Notes: generated by a model not told the origin, from the letters alone. Shown: positions 1 to 15,356, numbered from the stretch's first letter. The stretch: 64,000 bases of DNA from Anarhynchus alexandrinus (GCA_008711295.1 VUYV01000226.1:122554-186553); one strand, 5' to 3'. Translations and numbers: made by a program.

Positions 1-504
1 GGAAGGTAGGGGGTGTTGCGACACACTAGTTGCTCTTTTAGACACTGAGGTCCTGAGTCAGGCAACGTGCCAGCATTTTAGGAATATATGGGTCCTGGTA
101 AAGCTTCCTAGAAACTATGAAAATCATTAATTATCCCTAAACCCACTTGTTATCTACTTCAGGAGGTTAATGGTTAGAAAATACATTTGTTCATTTGAAT
201 TCACATACAAAAATAGCTTCTCTTTATCATGCTAGTGAATCTGGCCCTACGCAGGGCCTTAATTACAGTGTGCTGCAGTAAGGCTAAGGGCACTGCTGCT
301 TGAAAGCATAAACCTGATCTGCTCTTATCCCCCAGCTGTTGTCACAGACTATCACATGGGGTACTGTTTTGTATGTTATTTTGGAGTTTAGAGGGGAATT
401 CTAAGACTGGACATTTCTTATTGCTCTCAATGATCCTGAGCAACACTGAAAAGAGAGACAAAAATCTCTCTTCCTCTCACTCTCTGTTTCATGCATGCTC
501 TTTT

Positions 505-566
505 AGGTTGATCTGTGGGAAAGCTTCCTGAGGTCCCTTCCAACCTAAACCATTCTATGATTCTAA
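505..566 (+). mobile_element. CR1 LINE 3'-terminal scrap
   Basis: This is a short remnant of the extreme 3' end of a CR1 non-LTR retrotransposon. The diagnostic part lies at about 531-565: the 'ggtcccttccaacctaaacc' block followed by 'attctatgattct', the CR1 tail with its 8-bp ATTCTATG unit. The weaker match upstream looks like decayed CR1 3' UTR. The small open frame starting at 515 crosses this scrap and is not a gene. Orientation is +. The 5' limit is approximate. Confidence 0.8.
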
Positions 567-3500
567 CTCCAGCTAGGTTTGCTGATAGCTCTGACAGAGA
601 TTGGTTCCCCCTTCTCTTTTCTTCATATGTCTGCAGTAGTATCTATTTCCAGTGTGTGGACAGGGAGAACAATGGTGACAATTCAGATGGGGAAAGGGGA
701 AGGGAAGCAAAGAAACAAAAAGCTTTAATCAATAGCAGCAAAACTAAAGTTACCATCTAACCCTGAAAGGCATAGAGCACTGTGTGCTATCACCAAGCAC
801 CTAAACTGATTGGCATGGCACTTTGTACTGCCGAACATCCTGAGTGGGATCAAATCTTACAAAACAGTTACCACAAGATAATTGGGCTTGCCTATTGGTA
901 AAAATGCAAACATTCCTAAATAGGCATCAGACTGAATATCAATAAGCAAAATTCTGGCAGAATGACCTTGCATCCCTTGTGGAGGGCGAGAGTGGTGGAT
1001 TTTGCAGGCCTCATTTGCTAGGACTGGTTCTGGCCAAGTATTCATATTTGCAGGGGACAGTTGTGTACAAATATAGCTTTGTTTATTTTCCGTCACAAGT
1101 GCACAGAGTGACAAAACAGTCCTTCCAGAAGGCTTTGGGTATCTGGTTGTTTCCTACACTTCAAAAGCTGACTGAGATTTGATGATGACTTATAGCCCAT
1201 CAGCTTACCCGAGAATTTCAAGGCAGAATTCTCTGAGCTGGTGTCAGTGCTGCAGTTGAGAGCCTTTCTGCTGATTGGGATCCGGGGAGAGCTCAGCTTG
1301 AGAGTGGGTACTGCCAGGATGAATCAGCAGATATCTTCCTGGAAGCAATCGACAGTCTGGATATCCCAAGTGTTTAGCTGAGATCCCACCAGGCTATAAA
1401 AGTCTGCTTCTGAAATGTTTGACTACTTCTTTCCAGCAAGGAGCTGTACAGTCATTCCCTGACAGCTGTGATATTGTCTCCCACACATATATGAAGATCA
1501 CACAGTGACATTTTTCAGCAACTTTGTTTACTAGATGATATAAATACAAAAATATTTCAAGTCACTTAAAATTCTGATGCTTTTCTCTTTGTGTTGAACA
1601 TTTTAGGGAGCCTCGGAGAAGGGAATGGAAAGGCAGGCTATAGCCCACGTGTCTTGGCATGTTGACACTGACCTGTACATTTTTCACATCAGTTCTCAAT
1701 TGCTTCGTGTACATGGAGCAACATGGTCTCTTATATTTCATCTTCATAATTGATGTGTAGCTACAGCAGCAATGTTAAAGCAAAGATGCTTGCATTAGCA
1801 TGTTCATTGCCCATGTTGTGACGATCAGTTTTACGCAGTTAACTCTAGGGGAGAGTGAGCGGATTTGATTTTAAGATCTGTGCAGAGACTGAAATGTTTT
1901 AGCAGTAGAATGATCTCCTAACAGAAATCACAGCTGACAGGTGCTTTTCTTGTTCAACCCCCACCTGGCAAAGACAGTTACGAACTATGCAAGTTGATAT
2001 TTTTCTTGTTGCTGACTCCCAGGTCGCTGTTTGCTGAGGACCTACTTCACTGCCACGGTTTTAGAAATAAAGCCTGTTTTCAGTCCTAAGTCCCCTCTCC
2101 CAGCCCTTCTTATATCATGAGCAGTCTGAATGGTGAGACTCGCCATGCGGAAAGAAGGCACTTTGACTTAGACTAAAACATACAATTACGGAATCAAACA
2201 CTGTCTGTATTTGGGTGGAGGAAAGAGCTTAACAAGTCAGATAGTGTGTGTGTATGAATCAAGAGAGGGCCTGCACCTTGGGGAAGGGAGCATTGTATCC
2301 AGAGAGAAAAGCAGAGTTCCTCTCTCAGAAATACCCTCGTTCCTGTGTGCTGTCAATGAACAAGAAGTACCAAGGTTTCTGAGTAACTGAGTCTTGGTGG
2401 AATCTGTAGTTGTCGTACCAAGTAAAAGAACTCCAGAAACCTTAAGTTTGATTGCACTGGATGGTTGCTAGTATTGAAGTCCATTAGAAGATTAAGTGCT
2501 ACCCAGCAAAGGGAAAAGGAGTCCAAGAGGTCATATCTGTTTGGAAAATTAAATCCAAAATCCTCAGAGGCAACATGGCTACTGGCTCTAGATTAGGCTC
2601 AGCTCAGAGCTAAATCATTCTGTAGAAGGTACTTTCATTCTGAGATGGTGCAGTAGCATTGCATAAATTGAAGGAAAACATTAAAAAAGTAGAAAAAAAT
2701 GTAGTTCACAAGGTAACTCCTAATGAATTAAGCATTACATACTTTGCTGAGTGAACCTGAAAAATCCCCAAATATTGTAAAACATTTAACAACTTAACCA
2801 GTGACTAGCCAAATGTTAATTTAATTTAAAACTGCACTTTTTTTTTTTTTTAAGCTTGTTTGAGGGTGCTTGTCTCTGGGTTTGTTCTAGCATTGCTTGT
2901 CTATAGGACTGAATCTGGTTTACTGCAAAGGCATCTGTTCCCCCAGCTTGGACCAGAGAAATTGTGCTTCAGTATTTGGATATATGCAACCATTTGCAAA
3001 ACTTCTCTAGTTGGAAGGATTTTTCTCAAAGACATGTTTATTTCTATAATGTTTGTTTTGCTTTGAAACTGATTGTGCAGGTTGCTTATGGGATTATGCA
3101 TGTAAATAGCAAAGGAAGGTACTTGATAAAGATTTCTTCGTATCTTTAAAAAAAAAGTCATCTGGGATTTAGGATAAAAAGTGAGAAACTCCTCTTACTT
3201 GAAGAGCGGTGGGGTAGTATTGTAACAAACAGGGGATAGCAAATTGGTGAATGTATGGGGAAGAGGAGACAAATATAGGTGCTTACACTTGCAGCTTAGT
3301 GCACCGAGCCAACATTCAGTCTCTTGACAGCACAGTCACATAACAGTCTCCGGCAGCCAGGTGTCTTAGGCAGTGACTCATACACTGAATACTGTTTTCT
3401 GTTGTTTTCACTGTGGTCCCTTGTTAACCTGCAGATGGTCTGTCTCGAAATCTGCCTTCCCCTGCAACTTCCCAGTGGTGAATGTGACCTGTCTGCCTGT

Positions 3501-6500
3501 ATTTGAGACTTTTCTCCTCTTGAGGTGGCTTGATTACAGATTCACCAAACAGCGAGCATCAACTACAGCTCTAAGTAACAGAGGGTTCCTAGCCTAACTT
3601 CCTGTGGAAATGGCCTTCCTTTGAATCTGTACTGAGATGGTTGCGTGTGTTTCGGGGATCTAACAGCAGAAACATATCAAGCAGGCTGTCAGTGGTGACA
3701 GGAGACAGGATTGCAGTAATTCCCTCGTGTTGTCAAATAAACAAAGGGAATCCCTCTGCTACAATTTCCTTTAATTTGGTCAAAATAGAATAATCTGTGT
3801 TTATTCTTCTTGGCTGTCTCTCTGAGAGAATAAACTAGGCAAACTTGGCTTCATTCTTTCATAACAGAAAAGACTGGTTGTAGGCTGAGGTCAGAAGAAA
3901 ATTAATTTAGAATATGTGAGGAATTAAGGTGAGGGCATTCACTCTTTCTTACACCAAATAGAACTTTTGAATTTCAGAAAAGCCTCTGCATTTTCTGTTC
4001 TGCCAAACTCCAACCTTGCAAATTCTTCTCTTAGGAGCACAGAGTACAGAAAAATGAGAATTGTCAAGATGGAGAAGGTGTCTTTAATCTCACATCTCAA
4101 ACAGCAGAATCATGGATGCCTCAGCATTTGCAAAAATACTAGGCACATGAGAGATGGTGTGACCTCTGAACAGACCAAACAACACAATACTGTCTTGTAA
4201 TGGAGACTTGAAATTTTAAGGAGAGTTTTCTCTCGCCCAGACTCTTTTAGTTAGCTAGTAGAGCTCTAGGTATTCTTGCTATGTACATGCAGAGGTAGAG
4301 AGGTATTCATGCTCAGCCATCCTTTCTCTGTTTCCAGTCAAAGAGCTTATTGAATGAAGGCTGACTGGCTTTCTACTGAACGTGTACACTGGGAGTGCAG
4401 TGAAGATAAATAGGATCTCTGCCCTGCTAAAAATGAAGCAATGTGATAAATTTCCCTATGTAGTGTTCATACAGGAACTATTACCTGGGCAATACCGTTG
4501 CTCCTATTGCTAACCCATGCCTGTCAATGAGCCCTATAGCAGGGCTGAATCAGGGATCACATATCTTTGGGATGGAATAGATTGCTTCTGCATCCTTTTT
4601 GCTATCACTACACAGAGACTGAATGAAGAGGACACAAGGATAGGCTGGGATGCACAACCCACTGCTACCTTGGACATCACATTGCCTCTCTATTGCACAG
4701 AGAAGGAAATTAGTGCTGCCTCTGTCCTCCTGTCTTCAAAGTGGAATGAAGGGAAGATATTGTAGTTAGCTGTCCTTTCCCTTAAAAAAAAAAAAGGAAA
4801 AAACAAAAGACTCAAGGACTTTGTTTAGTTATCTTTAACTACTAGACCTCTGCCCAAGTAATGGGGGATGTTTGGAACTGGGAATTCCTTGTAGTTATTG
4901 CCATAACCAAAATAGGGTTCTTCTCAAGAAGCCTTTACTTTTCCAGAATATAGCGCATTTTGTATTTCCAAGTACAGCATAGATTTTAAACAGAACTTGT
5001 TCTTGGGTATATTCAGATACATGCTCAGGATGCTTAACTCGGAGATCAAAAAGACAAGTAAGTTGACCTTATAAAGATTAAAAGAGAAGATATCAATAGT
5101 CCACAAGAAATGTGAGATTTCCAGGTGAGAAGATATGCAGCACAGGAACAAACACCTCTGCCTAGGAGCATGCAGACTTTTTGAAATTGCCAATGTTTTT
5201 AATGACAGCTGCTTTGTGCAAATGTGTGTAAAGAATGTCCAATTTAGATGTTTCCATGATGCTGTGCAAGAGCTATTCTGCATATGAGCGTTATGATGCA
5301 AAGCATGTTATATTTCACAACTCAGTGTTTTGCTCTGTCTTTAGAAATAAAATCCTGAGAGGCTGATAATATTATTTTTTGTGTGTGTGTGCCTTAGATG
5401 GGTTGTTTTGGGATAGGAAATTTTTGTTTATTTTTCAGACTATCTAAAATGGAGAAGTTTGAAAAATTAAAATGTTGGAATTCAGCCTCTTGTTTTCGGG
5501 GCCTCATCTCCAGTTCACTGAGGTGGCTGTTGTCCCAATTCTGGCAATCTGGCTTTGAAGAGTACTTGTTTCTTCCCAGTCGTACTTTATTATTTTACAC
5601 AGGATGTATTGTTGGTGCTTATCTTCTCTATGTGGAGGTATCCTTTACAGCAAGTTTAATGACAACAGAGCAGTAACAACTGTTTTAAGTCATGTGTCTA
5701 TAGCATCAGAGGAAGAGAGAATACAATTCATAGAGGGACAGTGTGTGGCTATTGATTGCACAGGAACTAGCCCTGTTCATAAAAGCCAAAGGTTGTGGAT
5801 TGTATAATATCATACTTGGTAAGAGCGGATGCATCAAGCATCTTTCTCATTCCTTCTTGTCCCCAGTCTGTAGTAATATACATGTAAGTAAAGCAAACTG
5901 ATTCATGAAATGTAGCAGTAATTCTGTATTACAGCCAATTGTATATGGCTAATCAAGAGAAATGTGTAAATGGCCCATAGGCCCTGGGTCTCTCACATCT
6001 GGCACATCAGAGCAGAGCAACAACATGGATCAGACAAGCAGGCAGTGATTTGAACGTTCAAGTGAATGCATAAGGTTGAAAACTCCTTGAAGAGGTGGGT
6101 GAGAGATTTCCCTCTAAAAACACCTGTCTGATGGACAGAGCTTTTTAAAGTGGGATAAAAACAGTGAATTTTAATTCGGACAATGGTTTTAATAGGCTGA
6201 AACCAATCAAAATACCCCTCTGTGTCTGGTACTAGCAACCTCAGCACCGCACAGATTTACACCATATAAACGTTGACAAATGAACCAAAGAAGAATGGAA
6301 AACTTGTTGGAAAACTAAAACAGCTATAGCCATTGTATATGTTTTATGGAATATTTTTTTCATTCAGAATTAGCAACTGTTAATGGAAATTAAGAGAGAA
6401 GATAGAACATCATGGTTTAAATTGAGTAGCATAACTGAGTAAAAATTATTTATGTAGTTCTCTTTCATGCTTATAATTGTCCCAGAGCTTTAATGAATGT

Positions 6501-9500
6501 CTTCTCTTTGCTGATGTCCTCCAAATTTGTCTCACAGAATTGAGTTAGTGTGGGATTGTGTCTCCATCACAATGCTCCAGAAATTGACATATTAAAAGTT
6601 AAGACTTCTGTCCTCTTCCTGAATGTTTCTTCTCTCAAAGTACTAGGAAATAAAACAGCCTGCAACAAACCTTACTCACTGTTTGGCTGGGAAGGTGGCT
6701 TCAGGGTGGTGGCTTCTGCTATTCATGGTTCTTTGTAGACCCTGCAAGTGTGCCTGGTGTTTGGTGATACATATGATACAATGTACCAGTTAAGTGGTGA
6801 GCAATATAGAGGAACAACAGGTTGTACTAGCATGATGCTGGTAGAAAGAAAGATGTTCTACTCCAGTGAGGCTCACATAAAGTGGGTTACTGGGGTAAAA
6901 CATAACCACCTCTGCCTTGTTCTTTCTTTTTTGCCTCTTTCCTCACCTTTGATCTATGACTAGCTCTGACTACCTTTGACTTTCTTTGCTCTCCTGTAAC
7001 TACTATGCCTCACAAAACCTTTTGTGGAGTGAGTTTGCTCCAGCAGTGTGTACAGAGGCCGCATCTTATGCCATCAGGAATAAACTTGCCTGACTCGCTT
7101 CTAGTTTGAAATTTGATTTCTTAAATGTTAATAAATTTACAAAAGAAAAAAAAAAACAGTTGTGCTGTGACATGTGAAGGGAACAGAAGCTACGGACTGA
7201 GGAAAATATCTTCTCACTAGAAAAGATCTTTTAAGAGAGAAGATAAATTCCCTATGGAAGGATCAAAGCACATGAAGTTAATGGATTATGACAAGGTAAA
7301 AAAAAATAAACCGGAGAAAATAGTAGGTTCAAACATAAAAGATGGAAATAGGAAAGAGTGGGTTTTTTGTTGGAAATAAAGGATAGTTAGATGGCTAGCT
7401 GAGTACTTGAGATTCTATGTTGCAGCAAAAGGGTTATTAGCGGGAATAGGGATCTCTTTCTTCATGCCTGGCATGGCCTCAACTTATGCGGTGTTGAGGT
7501 AGCCTTGGAGTTGCAGTCCTGAATTCCTGCTCTGTTGCAGTGCTCTGTGCTGGTGACTACAGCCTAATGCATCCTGTAGCACAAACAGACCCCCTCAGAC
7601 TGACGTAAGACTGATGCAATTGTAATAACTCTTAAAGTCACTTTAATAGCCTGATTACATCCTGCTAGGGTCAAAAATGTATGGAGTTTATCAAAGAGAA
7701 AAAAGGCAGAAACCCTTCTGGTGAGCTAGGAAATGTTCATGGGTGAAGAACTCTGGAAAAACTTTTGTCCAGGTTACTGATATCAAAGATCATCTGCATT
7801 GCTATAGGTATCGACGTGCCTTCTTCGTTGCTGCGATGTTTGATGTCTCACAATCATACAGAAATAGAAACAGAGAACTACAGCTAAGGCAGAAAGAGAT
7901 CCTCAAAGATCTTGCTCTTAGTGGCACACGTATCAGTGGGAATCAGACATTTGAAATGCCTCTCAAGAAGCTGGGACCAGGTGACTTTGTCCAAGGCTAT
8001 GCTGGGTTTCTGTGGCAGAGCACCTCACATCTCCCATTTAGTCACTCATCCTTCCTCCAGTCCCACCACACAGCAGAAGTCCCAGGGGACTTGTGCCAGT
8101 GCTGTACATGCACCAGGAGGTTCGCCTGCATTAATTACAAAGTAAGTGTTGGATCTACTGAAAGATACTCAGCCACTCAGGACTATCAGTAGGTGTTGCT
8201 GTTTGCCCCTCTGGTTTATTTCTCTATATGTTTGAACAGTTGCATCTCCACAAACCTGCTGGTTGTTTCCTCTGGATTGACAGTGATGCCTGCATTGAGT
8301 GAGAACCCAGTGTGTGTTGCCTGCCCTTCTTAGCAACACCCATTTGCCCTCTGTCTTGGATCAGTTTCTCATTTACCTTTCCATAGTTCTAAAGAAACAA
8401 GATGACCCTCTTGTCTTTCTGTCTACAGAAGTTTATTTTGAAAAAGCCAGTAGATTTGTATAGTGACTGGAGGCAAGATAAGTTTGCATATGTAGGACAC
8501 CCCTGTATTGCTGATCTGATGGAGAGGTTGTCAATACTGGCTTGTATTTAGAAGCGCAGTGTTTTGCCTGTGACTGTATGCTATCAGAGAGGCCTTGTTA
8601 CTAGATGGGGTGAGGGAGGGATTAAGACCCTGGTAAATCCTAGTCTCTCAGACCTCTCCTTATTAATATGGCCTGTGCTTTGTGTGTGCTTCTCTGCTGT
8701 GTGATTATTTTTTTTTTTTTGACTTCCAAGAAGTGGCTGAACTGATGTAGCAACAGTGTTGCTTCCAGCTCATAGGCAACTTCAAATTAAATATATATTT
8801 AACTTAATTAAAAATAAAATTGTAAGCCTTTCTTTTTGTGGAACAGCCTCACTTTAAACTAGAAATACTTTTTCCTTGTTTTACAGCAGCTGCAAGAGCA
8901 GTAGTCTCTTGTCTGTCTCCGTGACAAGAAAAGATTACATAAAGGAATAGATTTCAGTGGGTACATAGTCCAGGAGTAGACCAAAATGAATACAAAATTC
9001 AGTTGTTATAGCAAAACACTTCTATCATCTATTCTCTTAAGATCTTGTTTAGTTTGGTGTAATATAGACCAGAGAAACAAAAAGTGAAAGAAAGCAGATG
9101 CAGCAAGACTGGGCTGGATAGAACATGGTTTTGATTAGAAATGTTACTACTGTACCCATCTAGAAATGAGAAGATAAAAGACCTTGATCTGAATATTTGA
9201 TATTCAGAATTCTTGATAATAGGATGCCAACAAAATTTAGAAACTGTAATTGAAGGACAGCTGCCATTGGGTGACTTATGTCAAGAACTGTTACAGTATT
9301 GAGGCCTTTCCCAGCTCTGGGTATGAGGCCCATGCTTCTCCTTTCTGTGTCATGAGAAAATTGTGCACTTTGTTATGTCTGGCACCACGGTTGTATCTTT
9401 TGCTTTTAGTATCTAAAATAGATATTTTGAGTTATGGAGCTTAACCAAAATCTGCAGCAATTGCTGCTTACCAGTTACATTCTGGGTCTACACAGATGTG

Positions 9501-12500
9501 TGTATATAAGGGCTAGTAGCCTGATACTTCATAATTAGCAAATTATGTGAGATTAAATAAACCAGGATGTTGAACAAAGTTCAGCAGCCAAGTTTAGATA
9601 CTGGTCCTGAAATTTCAGTTTTCAACCTTTATTTTATCATACTTCTACAAAGTGGTAATCACAGTGGCGGCCTTTTGGCATGTGCTGTTCCTGCCAGGCC
9701 TGGATGAATCGACCTGCTCTGTGGAGTAAAAGGGAGTGCTACTCCCAAAGACAATTCATGGGTACAAAAGCGCAGTGTCTCCTTCTCTTCCATCTCTTTC
9801 TGTTTCCCAAAGCTATGTATGGCTTTTCTTTTGTATATGGTCAATTTTACCACCAATGATTTCCATGTCAGTGCTGATGTATGGAAGATGATAACATACA
9901 AAACTTTGCTACAGTAGGGTACTACTATGAGATGATTCTGGCAATGCATGCAATTAGCCGTATTAATTTCTTCTCGTTTAATAGCTGGGAAGAAAACATA
10001 TGGAATCAGTGAGCAACAAAACCTCAGTTTTTGTTTGAAAAAGGAAATTGAGAATGATTCATTCTAAAACCACATGCTCCAGAGGAGGAAGATTTGAATT
10101 ATTAACAACGTATCTAAACATGATGGGTGCTGACACCTTCATCTCTTGTATTTTCACTGCCATGGATTTTCTTCACATGCAGTGAGAGAATTTACACTAC
10201 AGGAAGTGTTAATGGTTTCACGCTTCCTACCCATTTTTAGCTGCCTAATTTATGGAAAGCCATTACGAGGTGAGTCACTGCTTTCACAGGATTAGTGTGG
10301 CTGAGATAGAGCTTTGAGTGTTCCTTTAATTTCCATATTTGCTTGAAAGGAACAACAGACCCACATTAAAACTGTTAGTGTTTGGTATTACAGCAGAGTT
10401 CAGAGTCTCTGCTCTACTTGGTGATGTACAAGTATTGCAATAGATGCTTCCTGTTCCTATAAGCTAACAAGCTAAACAAACAAGAAAGAGACTTATCTGC
10501 ATTATAGAGGCCATGAGTCAGGGCGTCTCATTGTTCAGAATCTGTGCCTAATTGGATGGGAGTTAAATATTTGTAAAGATTACAAACAGAAGCAATACTA
10601 GGAATCTCACTATAAAGAACTGCTCATCCTGCAACAGCTACTGCAGGAGCACATTTACTCTCTTGTTGTTCTTAAGAGGTTTTGGTTAGACATTCACAAG
10701 TTACAAAAAATAACAGCCAAGCCTGAGGATCACGGTTTGTTCCTAATAGTAGAGAACCATGGGTTGAAATACATTTGGGCTGTCTGTATCATGAATGTAA
10801 CAGGAGAAATGCAGTGTGTAAAATACCCAAGCACTGAATAAGGTGTAGATTTCATAGACAATACACTTTGTAATAAATAATTCAGAAAGATTTGTTCAAT
10901 TTAGACAATGGTCTGCAGCAGGCAGTAACAGATAAAATTTAAAGGAAATCTTGAATTGATTTTTTTAACTAATTTACTCTTTTATAAACCTCTTAACTTG
11001 TCGCAAAATGTGTGTTACCTATTATGAGTCTTTGACCCAATTAGAAGCTCTTAAACATCTACATAGGTTTTTTCTGCTACAGATTTTCTGTACAGGTCTA
11101 CCTCCAGAGGCTGTTTGTTTCAGTTATGTGTAGGTTTCTTAATTAAGGAGCCCATATCTCACTGCACAACACATACCAGGTAGTATAACTATCCATCTGT
11201 ATCTTCCACATTTGTCTTGCTCGAAGTCTGTTGTGCAATTCAGTCAGTGTGGACTGGCAGCAAGGTTAACTTTGAACTACTGTCCTAAAGAAATTATAAT
11301 TTTTGGGTGCTATCTGTAGATAATAATGAAATGAAGCATTACTAGTTCTCCCTCTTTGTTTTCCACTGGAGAGTTTGTGGGGGATGAAACTGGAGAAATT
11401 ATGTTACAAGTAATTTATTGCTCAGGGTTCTTTTTCTCTCCCCAATTTCTTTCTATTCTGTCAGCTTCTTTTTTCTCACACCAATTACTCTGCCTTAAGA
11501 AATTACACAGCTCTTCATAATAGTGCTTGAAGATTGGTATGTTTGCTGTATAAATTCTGAGGCAGATCTTCAGCTGCTGCAAAGTGAAGTAACTCTGAAG
11601 CCACAATCTCTTTTTTTCAGCTAAAGATCTTTTGTATATGATCTATCCCTTTCTTCCTAGGGTTTTTTAAATGCTTGAAAGATTTTAAGAACAAAAGACA
11701 AAAAGTAGAATAGTGAATGATATGCATAAGGTTGCGAGACAATAAGTTATTGGTGGCTTGTTAAATGCTAAGTTACAGAAACTAAATATAGATAGTGTTA
11801 ATCAATTGGTGTATGTACATGTCTTCATGTGTACCCCCATGTGTACATTTTTGAGAGAGGTGTTAGAAAATAAATCCCAAATGACCCTTTAAATCTATCA
11901 TCAAACTGATCACACGAGAATGGTTAATAAGTAACATAGGCAAGTACAATAAAACATTCTTCAACTACTGTTTTGCAATATGAGTCTGTGGTGGAGATGG
12001 AAGCCCATTGGAATTGACTTTTATAGGAAGATTCAAAGTATTTTGAGTATTTAGAATTGAACTGTTCCATCATGGTCTTCCAGTAGGATTTTTCTTAACG
12101 TGAATATGTATGGACTACATATTATTCGCTGGCCATATATGTGGATTTTCAGGCAAAAAATATTTTTAATTTTATTCTGTAGTTAAATCAATACAAATGT
12201 TTGTGGCAGATGCTTTTATTTGTACTTTCCAAACAATCTACATTTTTCATGTTCTTATTTCGTTCAGGGTAGTCGAGTGACTGAATGCAGAAGAAAAGAA
12301 GAAAAGGAGCAATGTCCTTTGAAAGCTGAATGATTGCCTGCTCATTTGTTATACCAATTCTATGTAAAATGAACAATTTCTTTCTCTACTGAAAAAGCCA
12401 CTGACATGACTGAGGCATAACAGGTTTGAATAACAGTAGCAAAAGCAGAAGCTAAAAAGAGGTGTCTACAGGCAAGGCTTTTAAATGGTGCTGGCTTTGG

Positions 12501-13946
12501 CCTGCCTTTCCAAGGAAATGCAGCTTGTGTGATTGCCTCTTTACTGTTCTGCTAAACTTGATAGAGTGCAAAGACCTCATAGATACAGATTCCTAAAAGC
12601 TGTTGGGAAATCAGCGGCTAGGTAGAGATGAGGCCAAAATTACTGTTGCCAGAGGAGGAAAAGGCAGTAAGAGGAGCTCAGGAGCTGTTGTGGTTGGCTG
12701 TATGCAGGGATGGTCCAGACCTCGAAACACCAGCAAATGTTCTGACCCTCACTAGAAGGGGAAAGGGTTGAGAAGAGCTAGTGGATGTGGCAGGAACTGG
12801 AAGTATGACGAGTTAGCAAGTCTTGCAAGATGGTAAGGGAGGTAAGCTGGAGATGCTTTGGAGACTGGGGAGCGATGTAGCAATTTTGGATATGAAGCCA
12901 GGCTTTCTTGGTTTGGTTCCTCATGGAGCAGTTCATAATAGAGTCTGCAAAGGTTGCTTTTTAATGAATGACATCATAAACCAGGAATAATGGAGTAATT
13001 CTGAATATTGCTGATGTTTTAGACCTGTAGAAGGGATAAAACTCAGTCTTGGTATCAATAAAAACTCGTTGGGGACCCTAACCACAGGAAAGGCAGAAAT
13101 TGTATACAAACTGAAGAAGTACGATAATACACCATGCGTGTTTGTTCTATAAATAAATAAGCCAGTGGATTGAGTATTTGTCCTGCTTTGGTGCATTTTG
13201 TTTCCAAGCAAACTAACATAAAATGATGAAAATAAAGTAAGCCATTACTAATACACTTCTTTTGGCACCTTTACTGAAATCTGTGTTTTCATTCTGTGGT
13301 GTGTACCACAGAGAAATTTGTGAGTCCAATACATATTGTCAAAGTAATAACTGACAAGTCAATAAAAGCAAGAATTAGCAGACTCCGACCTGCCTCTTCT
13401 TTCTTTTGTTTGACTCAATACATTCATACAAGGTTAGACATTCTGAAAAGTGTCAGTGTTTAATGGACACAGTCAGAATAGTTTAATGCCTGCTTTATTT
13501 GCTGCTTCTTATAACTGAATCAAGCAAAAATGTTCTTTCCTTTTGGACATTGACAATTGTCTCCACCTGCACCACAAGACATCTAAAATGGTAAGAAGGA
13601 GCTATACCCTACTATTAAAAGCCCCTTGGACATTGTCTGATACATTGTGGAGTTGTGACAGTAATATTTTACTGTAATTGTTTTCTTAAGATGATGACAG
13701 AGCCCTTCAATTGCTGTCATTTTTTCAGTATGAGTTAAACTAAATATGTGTGATTCAGGCATATTCACTTGACAGAATGCTCTGAATTTATATGATTAGA
13801 AAGCTCTTCATATTAAATGCAATTCATCAAGGCATTTTTTCACAAGTAAAATATCTGTGTCAGATTGGCCACTTTTTCTTTACGATGGTAGGAGAGTAAT
13901 CTTACTGAATTCAAGAAAAATCTCTGAACTACCTGCACATGCCATC

Positions 13947-13963
13947 AGGTAGGTAGGTAGGTA
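13947..13963. repeat. Short (GTAG)n microsatellite
   Basis: About four tandem copies of a GTAG/AGGT unit are visible. This is simple-sequence DNA with no function indicated. Confidence 0.8.
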
Positions 13964-15356
13964 AATAACATCTAATTAGTTCCAGATGTGAAACTGCATG
14001 TGCAAGATTGAAGGCTAAGTTGAAGTTCTTTAAAAAAGAAAAAAAGTACAAAGTGGTACTGAAAACTTCTGAAAACAAATCTTTTTCAAAAAATTGGGTT
14101 CTTCAAATCTATTGAATCTCATGAAATATTAGTCAAAATCATAATAAGAAAAAATGCTTAGGAAACAGTGTTAAAAGGCTCTTTATCACTGCAGTATCAT
14201 TCAGGAAGATTGTATGTAGAAGTATGCAGAAGGTTCTCTGGAACGCTGCCATAAAACATAGTTATGTGGTATCAAGATATCAATAAGCACTTACAAACTG
14301 TTCTCTTAAGCTAGTTTCAAGCACCTTGCAGAAGTATTGGTATTAATCCACATATGCACAGATGGTGCATTACACATGACGGCTGCTGGTAATCACGTGA
14401 ATGCAATGCAATTGTTGCAACTAGTAAGAATTTGCATTTATGTTCAAAAAGCTGTGGTACTATGCAATAACACAGATGTTTCGATATTTTTGGGGTCCTG
14501 ATTCTGCAAGAAACTTACCAGAGACAAACTATGAATTTGGTACAGCGTTATCCAGAAGATTATAGCAGAATGCAAGAGTGGAGTCAAAAACTAGACAGGT
14601 ACTCCCTTGATAAAAGAAGTTGGATTATCTTTTTTCATCGTGTTTACTTCCCTATGTGAGCACAAGGTGAAAAATAAACCTGCTTTAACTACGCTTGGTT
14701 GGATGGGTGTTGGTGAGATTGTGATAATTACAGGTTCGTTGTTGGAAACTGTATGCTGTTCTTTTGATTCATGAAAGACTTAAGAACCTCTGTTAGTGTT
14801 TAGTGACTTTATATAAAGAGTATATGAGCAAAATAAATAGAAAGAATACCTTTAAAATTAGCAACATCCCAGAAGATGAGATTGTTAACAAAATTGGTTT
14901 TTCTGCAAGTTACAGATTACCTTTTATTTACTTGGATAACTTGGATGTAGCAGTGTGGTAAGAATTAGCATAATCACCAAACACATGCTTTATCCTAAAT
15001 TTGATTTAGCAGTTATTGATAAAAAACAAATTAATTCAAACAGAGCTTGTTTTTTTTCAAATGAATACAGTTTGAATCACAGACTAAAGCCAAAGTGCCA
15101 TTAAATTCTGACTTCTTGTGTTGTGTAGCTATATTATATCACAGTTTACTTTTTTAAGCCATTCCAAGTTTGTTTGAAGTACAGGAGGATTGGTTTGTTG
15201 ATGTTCATGTGTTTTATTTGGAATCTAGCCTTCATTTAACCATTTGAATCGACCATTAATCTTAGACCATTATGTTTTTGTTTGCTAGACTGAAGAATAA
15301 TCTAATGTCCATCATCTTCTCCCTGAGCTCTAATGGTCACTGGTTTTGAGGTTTTG

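Noticed and set aside
515..760. 81-codon + frame
   Set aside because: It begins inside a CR1 tail and continues into unrelated noncoding DNA; no motif is present.
4924..5301. 125-codon minus-strand frame
   Set aside because: Cys/Leu/Ser/His-rich composition typical of noncoding AT-rich DNA, with no domain and no splice context.
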